In this document: positions 46,420 through 60,070 of the stretch, piece by piece | Position numbering within the stretch: position 1 is the first letter of the stretch | Layout: every line of letters starts with the position of its first letter | Assembly (NCBI GenBank): GCA_015501595.1 | Contig: JADNRX010000044.1 | Span: forward strand, 1 to 64,000 | Reading direction: 5' to 3' | Source of the DNA: Hymenopellis radicata | Taxonomy: Eukaryota; Basidiomycota; Agaricomycetes; Agaricales; Physalacriaceae | Length of the DNA: 64,000 nt | Made by a program: the position numbers and the translations under genes | The notes under the pieces: generated by a model | What the model was told of the DNA's origin: nothing | Databases searched by the model: none | What the model saw: the letters and a program-made list of their open reading frames with translations, nothing else

Positions 46420-46886
46420 AATTGTCCTACTCGTTAATCTATCTATTTGGCACTTGTCGCGCCTTTCTTTTCGAACGGTCTTGATGTCACACCCACTCGC
46501 GCCTCGCCTTAGTCGCGTCCGTTTTCTAAAGCTCCATCCTGCGCAGCGTCTCTGACCTCGCAAAACGCATGACCGCGTGGAGGCAGCAACGAACCTGGTT
46601 TCCTGGAAAACCTTCGCGCCCACCCATGTCTCCCAAATCCTCAATCGCAACACCTATCAGCCAACATGCGACGACCCCGGCAAATCGCGTGTCCTGTATG
46701 GGTATTCCAACACCTTCCCATTTACCTGAATCACGCTAGAATCAAACATGCTCACTTGCCTTCACCCCATGACGCGGTACTACTAGCATCTCAACAATCC
46801 TTGATCTGGGCGGTTTTCGTGGATCACGGTGTAAATACAGCAAGAGAACTCATCATCAAACTCCCTCCTCCCGCTCGCCCTTGCCA
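46420..46886. other. Intergenic
   Basis: A plus-strand frame at 46666-46923 overlaps the next gene's start but shows no family resemblance. Likely promoter. Confidence 0.4.
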
Positions 46887-48233
46887 ATGGGCCTCAAGGC
46901 CGCCGAGCTCATTGCAATCATAGTTGAATCGATACTATATGGTGGGACGGGTTTCACTTAGCAATTCTTACTTAACGTAGTTAACGTTGTGTTAGGCTTT
47001 GCGACGCTCTTACTCTGCATAACGGTTTGGAGCCTGCAGCGAGACCTCAAGCCCAAAGACTATCCCAGGTTTATGCTGGGCATTGTCGCTCTGACCGCCC
47101 TTCTCAGTACTCTCGTATGTCCAGCCGATCAATTCTGCGTATCAGTATATTAAGTCAGCGTTGTAGCACTTAGTTGCGGACGCAGTGTACTCATTTCAAG
47201 GCTTCGTCGTATTCCGTGGAGCGACCACCTTCTGGTTGGACAACAGGCGGTTTACATTCAAGGATTCGGTCTATTACGTCCAGACTCTGCTGGCAAATGG
47301 GCTCCTCGTGAGTTCAAAGATGATACCGATATATCCGAATTTGCTCAAGTTCGCCTAGATCTACAGAGCGTTCATTCTGTGGCGTACTTACTGGCTGCTT
47401 GTTCCCTCATTTTTCTGGCTAGCGACTGCAGGTACCTCGAATTCTGCTCCTGCGATCATCTGCCTAACATATCTGTATCCAAGTAATCGGCGGACACACT
47501 ATTGTTTCTATTGCCCAGCCTGCGGGGTATACAAGCGAGGGTCAAATTTTCCTCCACGAGATACAGTCATGGGTGATCTCCTTCCTCGAATCGATTCCGA
47601 ACGATACCTAATGTGTTCGTCTCAGATAGTTGCATTCTACACGATTGCGGTCTGCTTGAACGTTTCCATAACCTGTGAGCATTTTATAGTGGTCAGCCGC
47701 ATCTTATACTAATGCTTGTCTTAGCGATATTGGCATGGCGGCTGTGGATTATTCCGACACAAGTTATCAAGCCCTTCTCATTCTCCTCCCTGACGCCGCT
47801 CGGTCTCAAACTCCTCCTCGTCAGCCTCGACTGTGGCGTCCTGTATTCCATGGCTCTTATGTCTATGTTCGTGACATATCTATGTCATTCCTATGCCGCC
47901 TTCTTTGTACTGGACTTGGTATGCTTGATTTCTTCCTCTGCACTTCCACTATCTCACGAAGTTGCTCTTCTACAGGTTGGTCAGATCATCCCAATAGCCA
48001 CGTACATCATTTTCTTCCGCCTATCACTCCGACAGTTCCGGCAAAGGTCGGGTGGTAAGGTCTCGACTCGGCTGGAGTTCACCCATTCGGGTGTACTAAC
48101 TGACCGCTCCTCGTCTTCGTCGGAGCGGGTGGTTGACATTACCGCCAAACCCCATCGTGATCGCACTGTCTGGACAGAGAGCAAAGGCCTCGGACTACGA
48201 GACTCCGACACACGTTCTGTGAAGACAATATAA
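46887..48233 (+). CDS. Multi-pass membrane protein (about 7 TM), paralogue 1
   Basis: ATG 46887 starts GLKAAELIAIIVESILYG, split from FATLLCITVWSLQRDLKPKD by an intron. Later exons give FMLGIVALTALLSTLHLV, FKDSVYYVQTLLANGLLIYR, WLLVPSFFWLATAVIGGH, IVAFYTIAVCLNVSITSILA, LKLLLVSLDCGVLYSMALMS and VGQIIPIATYIIFFRLSL. A Ser/Arg-rich cytosolic tail ends at TAA. The pattern of about seven helices with a hydrophilic C-tail is that of a receptor-like family common in Agaricomycetes; ligand and function are unknown. Seven or eight introns, all GT-AG and phase-consistent where tested. A paralogue lies tail to tail at 48.3-49.6 kb. Confidence 0.7.
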
Positions 48234-48346
48234 CCAGAGCATAGCCATTCTCTCCTTACACGTTTGCTGCTTTAGATAGCCTCAATGAAATGAATTATCA
48301 TGATTGTACACGTCTTACACACACGATAAATTATCATATCTATGTA

Positions 48347-49591
48347 TCATACAGCCTCGACCGCAGAATTTACCTTCACCTCAAGCGTCTCGGGTATCGT
48401 GGTCAAATCATCGTGGCTGCCTCTTTCAAGCTGCCGCAAACGCGTTTCATGCGGCCCAGCCAGACTATCGACAAGTTGACTGAAAATGCTTTCGCAACGA
48501 TGATTGTCTCGATCTGTCCGGGCCACATACGCGCGAAGAAGGATGAAGTAGAATGTGATGGGTATGATCTGACTGACCTGTCCATAGCATGAGTATTGCA
48601 GATCACGTATGGAGGGAGACTTACGATGTTGATTACAAGATACGATGCCCGGGATCGAACGACATACACGATGAGCATGGTTGAAAGGGATATTGAGTAA
48701 AGAGCGCCGCATTCCAGTATGACGAGAACAAGAGGATAGATGTTGCTGCGTTGGCAGCCCTTCAAACATCGAGCCAGATCTCTGTTGACCATCCAAAGTT
48801 TGACGGCAAGAATACCTGGATACTAGTCACATACTGCCGACGAAAGAGGAAACGAGCACATACAGGTAGCTAATACATTGGTCGCTAGCGCGAGGGAGTA
48901 GAAAGATATGACCCAGTTCTCGGTGGCAGGAGCAAACGCTTCCTCAGGATTTGCCCAATAGTCCGCCCGAGAGAATATGCCAGATAGAGAAGCCACCAGC
49001 AACTGTTGGTAAATTACTCGTCTATTCTGAACCAGGAGGGAGAGAGCGTACCGGAAGCACCTGCGCAGGTAATGAGGGGAGGGATCGCAAGCCAGAAGTT
49101 CTGCCAAACGACATAGCAGCGATATATCTACAAGGACTTCGTAAATGCGCGCGTGAATAAGTAAGTCGCTTACGACAATGCTATCCGCCAGAATTGTCTC
49201 CAAGAAATAGACGATATTCGAAAACGTGTAACGTTTGTTATCGAGAAATCGTTCGGCCTCCCCGTTCCCGGTTACGAATGAAGTGTAGGAGTGGTGATGA
49301 TCCAATACGACGTGCTATGATCGTCTAAGACAGGCTCAAGTAGCACGTAGAAGTAAATTCACCAATGTGCTCAGAACAGCCAAAGAAAGAACGGCTAAGA
49401 GGATGACGATAGGGAATTCTCGCGTCTTCCTCTCCCGAAAAAGACACGACAAAGTGATCAAGAGAAGCATGATGGAGAACCCTTTTAAACTTCGTCAGCT
49501 TGGGGTTAAGGACCTTCAACACAAGTATGGCACCATAGAGCATGGATTCCAAGATAGCGGACACCAGCTCGATGGCTTGCAAGGAAACCAT
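48347..49591 (-). CDS. Multi-pass membrane protein (about 7 TM), paralogue 2
   Basis: ATG 49589-49591 starts VSLQAIELVSAILESMLYG, aligned with the first exon of paralogue 1. Matching pieces follow: RYTFSNIVYFLETILADSIV, IYRCYVVWQNFWLAIPPL, ENWVISFYSLALATNVLAT, LVILECGALYSISLSTML and SQIIPITFYFILLRAYVA, with a polar tail ending at 48347. The exon near 48960-49015 seems to switch frame between GGFSIWHILS and ANPEEAFAPATENW, close to a GGG run, which may be one more consensus indel or an unrecognised intron. Same unknown family as its convergent neighbour; the stops are 113 bp apart. Confidence 0.6.
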
Positions 49592-50127
49592 AGCGGCGTG
49601 CCCCCGGTGGAGGCTCAAGGGTGATAGACTCGAGTGCCATCACCACCCTTGTATGTTTATTACTTCCAATTTGGGTCACGGGGACCAAGGAAAAATCCCT
49701 TGCGATGCCGAGGCAGGTTGGAATCTGTGTCATCGAGATCTTTCGGGATTCCATCAGATGCATGCCCATCTGTCATCACCTGCGGACGTGTGGAACTCGA
49801 GCTTGTTCGTTATGTTTATGCTGCAATAGTAGCTCTAATGGCCGCAAAATGTGTGCGGTAGTGAGTGGGAAGAGAGAGGAATTTCTCAGTTCAATAGTGA
49901 GCAGTTCGAGGGGCGAAGGCCATGAGAAACGTGGACTTCCCGGACCGCGCTAAATTCTCCATCAGGCATAACTTAGATCCGTGCTGAAAACCCGACCTTC
50001 TTCCTCTCCAGACTCCAGTCAACGTGATAGACGTTACGATAAGAAAGCGAACTGATCATGGGAAACCTAGTAGTCGCCTCACTCTGATGAAACTCATGTG
50101 TTTCGTGATTCCTCACTACGAGGACCC
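49592..50127. other. Intergenic between divergent genes
   Basis: Short frames only. It should contain the promoters of the membrane protein (-) and the MFS transporter (+). Confidence 0.4.
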
Positions 50128-52169
50128 ATGCAATCACTCGACATGGAGCGCGACGATTCAGACCATAATGCGCCGATCAACACAGAGGCATTCAAGTCTG
50201 AAGCCTCTGAGAGCCCCGGTACTTCGCCTTCGCCAGTCCCTGATGGAGGTGTTCGAGCCTGGATGACCATAGCTGGAGCGTAAGTTGAACAAACGACTAG
50301 AGCACAGGCAATAATACTGGTTCAGCTGGCTTGCTCTCTTCTCCACGTATGGGTATGTCGTTCCTTAGGCTTGAAATACTCGGACACAGCTGAGCCTCCC
50401 TTGACGCCACAGATACCTTTATTCCTACGGGGTGTACCAGGGCTAGTCTTTCGGTTTCGACCCTTCACCGCCATCTAACTCAGCGTACAGACTTCTACGT
50501 ACGGGAATATCTGGTCAATCATTCAGCTAGCAGTATTGCGTGCGTTAGATGTATTTCTCCTCTCTCACGCGTTATTGAGCTTCGTACAAGTTGGATCGGA
50601 AGTTTCCAGTTGACGATGCCTTTACTTATCGGCCTGGTCTCGGGAAAGCTCTTCGACAGCGGGGGATTTCATCCTCTTGTGATTTCTGGATCAATTCTTA
50701 TGATTTTCTCGTTGGTATCACGTTTCTTTTCTCTCTATCCTACTAAACTATGTCAAGGACTTTCATGTTGTCTCTCACAAAACCATTGCACTACTATCAA
50801 GTTTGTTTTACAATTTTTTCACTGTCTCTCGACGTCACTGAACGAATGTCAGGTGTTCCTGAGCCAGGCTGTGGGAGTTGGTTTCGCGCTGGGTCTCACG
50901 TTCGTACCGATCTTGGCCATCAGCTCACACTGGTTCAAACGGAGAAGATCGTTTGCTACCGGCGTGGCGCTGAGTGGTATATGTGTCGGTGGTACAATTT
51001 TACCGATAAGTGCGATGGCCTTCTTTCGCCTTTGTATACATTGCTAACCCCGTCTGTAGTGTTGAAGTAAGGTTAAAGCTCAGAAGAGTTTCAGGTACTG
51101 ACTGTGCCTTCAGTCAACTCATTGCTAGAATCGGGTTTGCTGATGCCGTCCGTGCCTCTGGGTATCTGATCCTAGGGTTACTATTTCTTGCAAATATTCT
51201 TATGCGCACTCGGCCGATCGTCAAGAAAGGTCCTGTCGAGCCACCGAACTTGAAATCCTTCTTCGTTGATCCCCTTACATGGCGGGCGTGCTAGGGTATG
51301 CAGTCCTCTTCTCATTTCAGCCTGAGCTAATCCGGATGCTACATGAATTTACAGTGGCACGCTCTCGAGTTTCGGTATATATTTCCCAAGTACGCCTTCC
51401 GAACTAGCAAATCGTCGCCGTTCTGACATCACGCGCCAGTCTTCTACCTGCAGCTCTACGCTGTACAACACTCAGTGGATGGAGATTTGGCCTTTTACTC
51501 TCTAGCCATCGTCAACGGTACCGCTGTTTTTGGGCGAATCCTGGCGAACTATTTCGCGGACATATATGGGCCGTATGTCATTCAGTGCCCAGTTACGATC
51601 ACTACGGGGGCGTCGATATGGGCTATCCTGGGAATGTGAGTAATTTCGAGGTGGTGTCATGCAGACGCCTGACATGTCGCAGTCATGATACAGCTTCATT
51701 GGTCGTCGTCAGCATTTTCTATGGTCTGGCATCCGGTGCTTGTACGTGAACACTTCTATGTATATACCACGATTGCACCGGATCCTGACGGTCACTAGGG
51801 CTAGGACTGTCTGCTTCGGGCGTTGCATCATTAGCCAAAGGGCCTGAGGAAGTCGGGTATCTATTTTTCGCTCTTCCGGTGCTGAATTCTTCTGACTCTG
51901 GATGGTCAAGCGCTCGAACAGGCTTAGCCTTTGCTCTGACAAGCGTTGGAACTTTGACGTCTGGCCCTATACAAGGCGCGTTGCTGGGGAATGAATTTGA
52001 CTGGGTCCGGCCCATAGCCTTTTCAGCTGTAAGTCCGTATCACTGTTTTTCGTTCTTAGCACTGACAAAAGTCCTCCTCATACGAAAGGTGATGATGTTC
52101 GTTGGCGGTGTTTTCTTTGGCGTTACGGCCTTTTTGCAAGCGCGGCGCTTAGGGCATTGGAGAGTCTAG
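50128..52169 (+). CDS. Monocarboxylate-type MFS transporter
   Basis: ATG 50128 opens an acidic N-terminus and the family signature PDGGVRAWMTIAGAWLALFS. Exons continue YLYSYGVYQDFYVREYLVNH, WIGSFQLTMPLLIGLVSGKL, FMLSLTKPLHYYQ, VFLSQAVGVGFALGLTFVPI, HWFKRRRSFATGVALSGICV, GGTILPIMLNQLIARIGF, VNGTAVFGRILANYFADIYG and VMMFVGGVFFGVTAFLQ. The 12-helix MCT fold moves monocarboxylates or related solutes across the plasma membrane. Notable gene structure: a 7-nt exon (51060-51066) and a GC-AG intron (50442-50490). One frameshift near 51292-51294 (CTAGG where CTTAGG would give ACLGGTLSSFG) creates a TAG in an otherwise conserved junction; it is probably a consensus error. Confidence 0.85.
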
Positions 52170-52478
52170 TTCTGGTCACCGTGTCCACACCGCGAGATGA
52201 AGGACCTCGCTCGTTAATCGAGTCTTGTACTAATTTTAAGTAGTTTACGAAAGACGTAGTATACCTCCTTCTGACTTACTCGGGGAATGATCCGTTTTAC
52301 CTCGCAACTTCGATGTGATTATCAGGGTTCACATGTGCACAGACGAACCGCATAATCAGGTGCGAGCTGGGTGCGAGAGGTAGTCATTGGCGTCACCTCT
52401 CCGGCTATTACCACTACTTCGTCCCGAGCAGCCAACTTTCTGTCATAGCCGAGCGCACTGCAACGAGTTTGAACTAAC
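52170..52478. other. Intergenic
   Basis: No coding signal. It holds the 3' flank of the transporter and the promoter of the hydrolase. Confidence 0.4.
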
Positions 52479-53758
52479 ATGGCGTTGCTCATCGAAGAAT
52501 ACATCTTCAGCACGCCTGCTTTACGAAATGGACTGAAGCTCAAGATGTCCGGCAAGCGTTATACGGCTGGTCCCTCGACGGGCAAGGTCTTCATCTTCTT
52601 GCACGCATCTGGAATGCGTACGTCTCTGGAATTGATCTCAATTTCCCGCGACGGTAACGCTTCTATAGACAAGGAGCACTGGGAACCCATCATCGAGACG
52701 CTCCTTGACAAGGGCTCTGGAATCAAGGAGTGCTGGGCGCTGGACTGGCAGAGCCACGGCGATTCCGCAAAATCAAATGCCGAAGTTCTCACGGACTTTG
52801 TACCATGTACGCGCTCCCCTGTCGATCACTTGGACAGTGCAACCTAACACGACGTGTCAGCTACAAATGACTGGGCGCAGGGCGTGGCCGACTTCGTCTC
52901 CCAGAAGCTCCAAGGAGACCGAATCGTGGTAGTCGGTCACTCTGCCGGGACATCCGCCGCGTGAGTTAGTTTGACCCCCCTCCCGTGCGTTGTCTAAGCG
53001 AAGCATAAGGATGCTCACAACAAAGTACCTCCCGAAATCCATCTACGCTGGGGTCGTTCTGGTCGAACCAACACTACTTGACAAGGCCCTTTATGATGCG
53101 AATTTCAAAGAACGGCAGAAACAGACGGGGATGTTGGCCAAGTTCACTTCGATGCAGCCAGAGAGATGGGACAGCAAAGAGCTTGCGACGAAATTCCTCA
53201 CAAGGAAGGCACCGTGGAAAGACTGGGATCCACGAATTCTTTCTCTCTACGTCGTGAGTATACTCTCTCTTCTCATTATACTGAAAATCAAAGACGCCAC
53301 ACAGAATCATGGTTTGCGTCTCGTTGAGCCAAAAGATCCGACTGGACCTGTGGTAACGAAGACGAGCAAACGGCACGAAGGTGCCAGCTTTCTGGATTAC
53401 GAAGCCACATTTGAAGCTGCAGCTATAATTGAAAATGTTTGCAAGGACATACCCATCCATGTCATATTTGGCCAAGAAGGAACACTTGTGTATGCTCGTG
53501 ATATTGCCACTCTTTCTTTGAGACTGATATGCTTTTCAGACCAACGTACATTCAAGTTGACCTGTCAAATGTAGCAAAAGGTCGACAACTAGCATCAATA
53601 ACGCGTTTATCAAAAGGCGGCCATCTCGTATGTCTTCAGCCCTTGTGCAGACTGACTGAGCGTGCACTGACATTTCGCAATAGGTTGTTCAAGAGAATCC
53701 GGATGGTGTTGCTGAGGCTATCTTGAAGGAGTTCAATTCTCCGAATGCACGCCTGTAA
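52479..53758 (+). CDS. Alpha/beta hydrolase
   Basis: ATG 52479 gives LLIEEYIFSTPALRNGLKLK, then KVFIFLHASGM (strand and oxyanion region), WALDWQSHGDS, and the nucleophile elbow VVVGHSAGTSAA (GxSxG, Ser). Downstream exons read IYAGVVLVEPTLLDKALYD, HVIFGQEG and the His-containing GGHLVVQENPDGVAEAIL; TAA 53756-53758. Six GT-AG introns join in phase. The layout, with HGDSA after WALDWQSH, matches a family of fungal serine hydrolases related to proteins seen in secondary-metabolite clusters. The substrate is unknown. It lies tail to tail with UGP1 (175 bp between stops). Confidence 0.85.
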
Positions 53759-53933
53759 GCAGTGAAATCACGAGCTACTTTTGCTTCGTGAACATGTGTA
53801 TAAACACCGCCAGAGAGGTAATAAACAGAATGCATGACAGTCCGTTTTGCGCCTCCGCATCTATGTGAAAGTCCATAATTAATTCCAAAATCCGCCCATT
53901 ATTCGGTCCAGAGGTAATACGTGCAAATACTCG

Positions 53934-55948
<2,015 letters not shown>

Positions 55949-56500
55949 GCTGCAAAAGGTTGGTCGAGGGTGAGTTGCGACTAGAAGGAGGACTTACTTG
56001 AGGAGATGGACGTGGATTGGGACAGTGGTGGTGGTTGAAATAAGAGAGGAGGAGCACTATAATTCCTAGCTAATTGCGCACGAGGTCTATGATGACGCTT
56101 AAATTGATCAAGGTCGTGTTCGGGGACTTCCTTAATCGGCTCACAGATCCAGCTCTTGCGGTGGACTGTGAGTGAAGTGTTCGAGAACGTCAAAGAGGAG
56201 GGCGTCTTGAATGTAGTAGCACGGAAAGCCGGCTCCTAATAGTAATATCGCTTGTCGACCTGGAAACTGATTCTCCAGCCCGACGCAAACGTGCTGCCTA
56301 ATATATAGCTCCTCATCCTGACATTTTCCATGTGTTCCTTGCCCCCCTTGTTGGCCTGCCCGTTCTATTTTGACCTCGTCTAGTATGCGCGCACAGGGGA
56401 TGCATCAGATATCGGCCTCCTGGCCTCAAAATTCACCATTCATCATTCTGGTTGACATTGATCTCTACAACTTTGCTATGGGTTATCCACAAGGGGTTCA
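55949..56500. other. Intergenic between divergent genes
   Basis: Upstream region of UGP1 (-) and of the hypothetical gene (+). No coding frame supported. Confidence 0.4.
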
Positions 56501-57074
56501 ATGCCTTCCGATAAGTACGAATGGTCATGCGTGATATGTCGCAGAGAGAAAGGACATGGTGGAAGGACCTGCAGAATGTCAACAGGGAGGCACGACCTCA
56601 AGAAGACGACACCAAAGCGTCCAGTCAAGGAGAGATCTGTTCCGAACGTAAAGACCCCATTTAGTTTACGACGTGCTTATCAATTTATTTGAGAATCGAG
56701 ATGAGACGGCTGTATTGCGCCTTGAGCTATCAGGTTCAGGGGACACTATTGACTTCCAGCCAAGGTCAACTGCGGACGGTAAAGTGTGCCAACCGTCGAC
56801 GAGAAACGTGTTGAAGGCACCAGGGGATTCAGTTGAGATTGACGGAATGGTTGCGGAATGGAAAAAAGCTAGCGCCTTAAGCATAGAGCATGTAGATAAT
56901 CGGCGAACCGCGATGCAGTCTTCGATTCTCAGAGAGCCCGGGGAAGTAATAAAGGGTGCACAGTGTGAGCTGAAGCAGCCTTTGCATGTTACGAGACTCC
57001 GTTCAACGAATTCATCCCCAAAGTCGCTTGTCGTTGAGGTCGTGGTGGAAGCTGGTGGAAGACAAACAACGTGA
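56501..57074 (+). CDS. Hypothetical protein
   Basis: Two frames probably spliced. The first, from 56501, has a Cys pair (WSCVICRREKGHGGRTC) recalling a zinc knuckle and is rich in Lys/Arg. A GTAAAG donor near 56648 may lead to the second frame (from about 56690), which reads well (ETAVLRLELSGSGDTIDFQP, VEIDGMVAEWKKASALSIEH) to TGA at 57072-57074. I do not recognise the family. The antisense frame is shorter in coding quality and was rejected. Confidence 0.45.
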
Positions 57075-57207
57075 GAATTCGTAATAAATTTATCCGGCTT
57101 CTCCCGGCACGGCAATTTCCCCCGATTTTATTCTTCTTTTCTACTGTGACGTCGCAAACTGTCGCGTCCTTCAAAAACCTTGTAGATCCTCTGATTCCAC
57201 GACTACG

Positions 57208-60042
57208 ATGGCGGAGGCTGGACCAAGTACGATACGCGCCAACGCTATGGATGTCGATCAGCCACACAAAGCAGACAGTTCCACTATCTCCAAGGCTGTT
57301 GCGCGACCACCTGACGAGCACACACTCGACGCGTCCGTCGGCTACGTGTTCTCCAACGAAATGGGCCAACACTATTCAACTTCGGATACGGACCACCCTG
57401 AATCCCCTGAACGCACAATCGCGATATACAAGGCGTTGCAATCCGCACATTGTCTTGATCGAATGCAACGGCTACCTATCAGGGCGGTCGAAAAACACGA
57501 AGCTCTTTTGGTTCATAATGAGGACCACTGGAATAAAGTAAACGCACTACAGGGTGGGTCTGTCTAGTGGCAACGATGACCCTAAACTAATTCCGCGGAT
57601 AGACATCACTGAACAGCAAGTGGTGGACTCTGAAGCCTATTACGAACAACTCTCCCTCTATGTCATGGTAGGCACAACTCGCGCCGCGCGCTTGAGCTGC
57701 GGTGGAGTCATTGAAGCTTGCATGGCCGTCGCTTCTCCACAATCCAGGTTGAAAAGGTGTATTGCCATAGTTCGTCCTCCAGGTCATCACGCAGAACCAG
57801 ACGAACACATGGGTTTTTGCTTCTTCAACAACGTTGCTGTGGCAGCCCGCGTAGTACTACAAACTACTCCAATCAAGCGTATACTGATACTGGATTGGTA
57901 TGGTTTACAATCACGATGGAATGAATGCTTCTAACGACTCTCGACAGGGATGTTCATCATGGTAATATGTTATTCAATCGCTTTAGGCGTGTTTGACGTT
58001 TTATAGGAAACGGCACTCAACGCGCCTTCTATGATGACCCAAATGTCTTGTATATATCCATTCACAGGTACGAAGATGGTCAATTCTATCCACCAGGCGA
58101 TTTCGGTAGCATGGAATCCTGCGGGAAAGACAATGGGCTTGGCTTGTGCGTTCAAATGCCCTGTTTTCGGCATCCATTCATAGTTGACTAGCTCAGTTAA
58201 CATTCCTTGGCCAGAGGCAGGCATGCATGACGGAGACTACCTATACGCCTTCCAAAACATTGTTATGCCCATTGCTACTGAATTCGCTCCTGAGCTGATA
58301 ATCAGTACGCTTGTTTTCCTTCATGGTTTAATATGTGGCCCACAATTCCTTAGTATCCGCCGGGTTCGATGCTGCCCGCGGCGACGAACTAGGCGAATGT
58401 GAAGTATCCCCAGCGGGGTATGCACACATGACCCATCTGTTGGCTGGATTGGCGGGCGGACGACTGGTAGTAGCCCTCGAGGTAAGGCTCACGTTTTTGG
58501 CAACATCTTTCCCTCATTGTAGTCTCAAGGGTGGCTACTGTATAAAAGCCATTTCTGAATCTGCTCTCGCCGTGACACAAGTCCTTCTTGGTGACGCACC
58601 CGGAGAGCTACCTCCCCTGTTAGCCAGCGACGTCGCTACAGAGACTATTTGGCAAGTAGCCCAAGTCCAGAGTCGGTACTGGACGAATCTTGCCGCACAC
58701 GCATCCGAACCACGACCTAGTTCGTCTCCTTTTCGCTTAGTCACATTTCGCGTTTCTGAATCCTTCCATTAGCCGATACAACTCTCACTTCATCGCTTTC
58801 GGGTTCGTTGTCTCTATTGACACGCGAAAGTTGCTGAACAAAGTTTTATAGAGATCCTAAAAACACACCGTCAACATGACCTGTACCAGACCCACGGCCT
58901 CATGGAACTTCCTTTACTCAAGGATGACCTGATACAGCGTTTTTCTTCCCAAATAACGTGCACGTAAGTTCATCCATCCATCTGAATAACGGCCGCGTAC
59001 TGATTCGCGGGGACGTAGAACTGATATGCTCAGCAATGCCACACTAGTGGTCTTTGTACACGAATTGTGAGGATTTAGGCGATCAGCTAGTGTAGCCGCT
59101 TTCTCACATCGCTTCAGCGGGAACCTTCGAGCGGAGTTGCAGTCGTCGGCAAGCTGTGATCTTGACATACAACGTTCATATCTGGTACGACCTTCCTCGT
59201 CCGTCTGGCGCTGACAGTTGATTGACGTACGATCTCGGTAGTTAGATGCGTCGCGTGCGATGGTATCTTGGGTCAAGAAATCAGGCTATGCACTACTGGA
59301 TGTCAATCTCTTTGCGAAACCGACTACACTGAAGGTAGGACTGCCTCCGGCGCAATCCGAGTCCTACTTATTCCCCGTAGCGTCTTCAAAGACAGACGAA
59401 TTACGGACGAGAGACTATGGTGTATGTTTGGGACAATTACATCTCGTAAGGATGAACCCTTGCTCCAAGCTCTTTCACACATAGATCCTCGTTCTAGCAT
59501 TTCTGAAGCGCGCAGAATCGTCTTCATTGGCCACGGTCTAGGGTGTGCTCCCATGATTAACTTTCTGGACCTGGACGAGAGATGTGAATCCTTCCTTCAT
59601 TAACGTGTACACGGTTTGTCTAAATCGAGGCAGGGGCTACGACGGAGAAACGGGTGAAGTCGATAGTGCAAGTCGTGGGTATCGGAGACCTGCCTTCTAC
59701 GCCCCGCATCTCGGCAGAGTTTAGGGCCTGGTATTCGGAGGTGAGAAGGATATCCGTTTTTTGGGCTTCGAGTGCCTGACGAATCTTAGAACTCACTTCT
59801 AATCGTTCCATCGGATCACTATGTTTGTGAACCAGACGATGAACATGTCAGAAAGCCCGGCACTATTATGACCATAGGTATGGCATGCAGGAGCGCTTTT
59901 GTACTTCATTCACTCATCTTCGGTAGATGGGGACATGCAGGCAGTCGAACTGCTAATCAAAGCGCATCTTGGTATTCAAGAGTGGGTACATACTGATCTG
60001 AGGCGTTACGCAGTGAGAAATGGACGTACCAATGTACATTAA
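57208..60042 (+). CDS. HDA1: Class II histone deacetylase with Arb2 domain (Hda1/Clr3)
   Basis: ATG 57208. The catalytic domain shows VGYVFSNEMGQHYS, DHPESPERTIAIYKAL, RPPGHHAEPDEHMGFCFFNN (His-His dyad), [20 protein letters not shown] (zinc ligands, split by two introns), VSAGFDAARGDELGECEVSP and ALEGGYC (catalytic Tyr). After a linker, the C-terminal part has GYALLDVNLFAKP, RRIVFIGHGLGCAPMINFL, VQVVGIGDLPSTPRISAEFR and LLIVPSDHYVCEPDDEHVRK, the Arb2-like domain of Hda1-type enzymes, ending at TAA 60040-60042. By family it is nuclear and removes acetyl groups from histones H3/H2B, giving gene silencing. Splice phases checked are consistent. Its stop lies 28 bp from that of MCM2. Confidence 0.93.
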
Positions 60043-60070
60043 TATACAACAACATCTCCATAGATATACA

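Noticed and set aside
56666..57115. 149-codon minus-strand open frame
   Set aside because: Ser/Thr-rich antisense of the better-looking plus-strand hypothetical frame, without a domain; kept only as a remote alternative.
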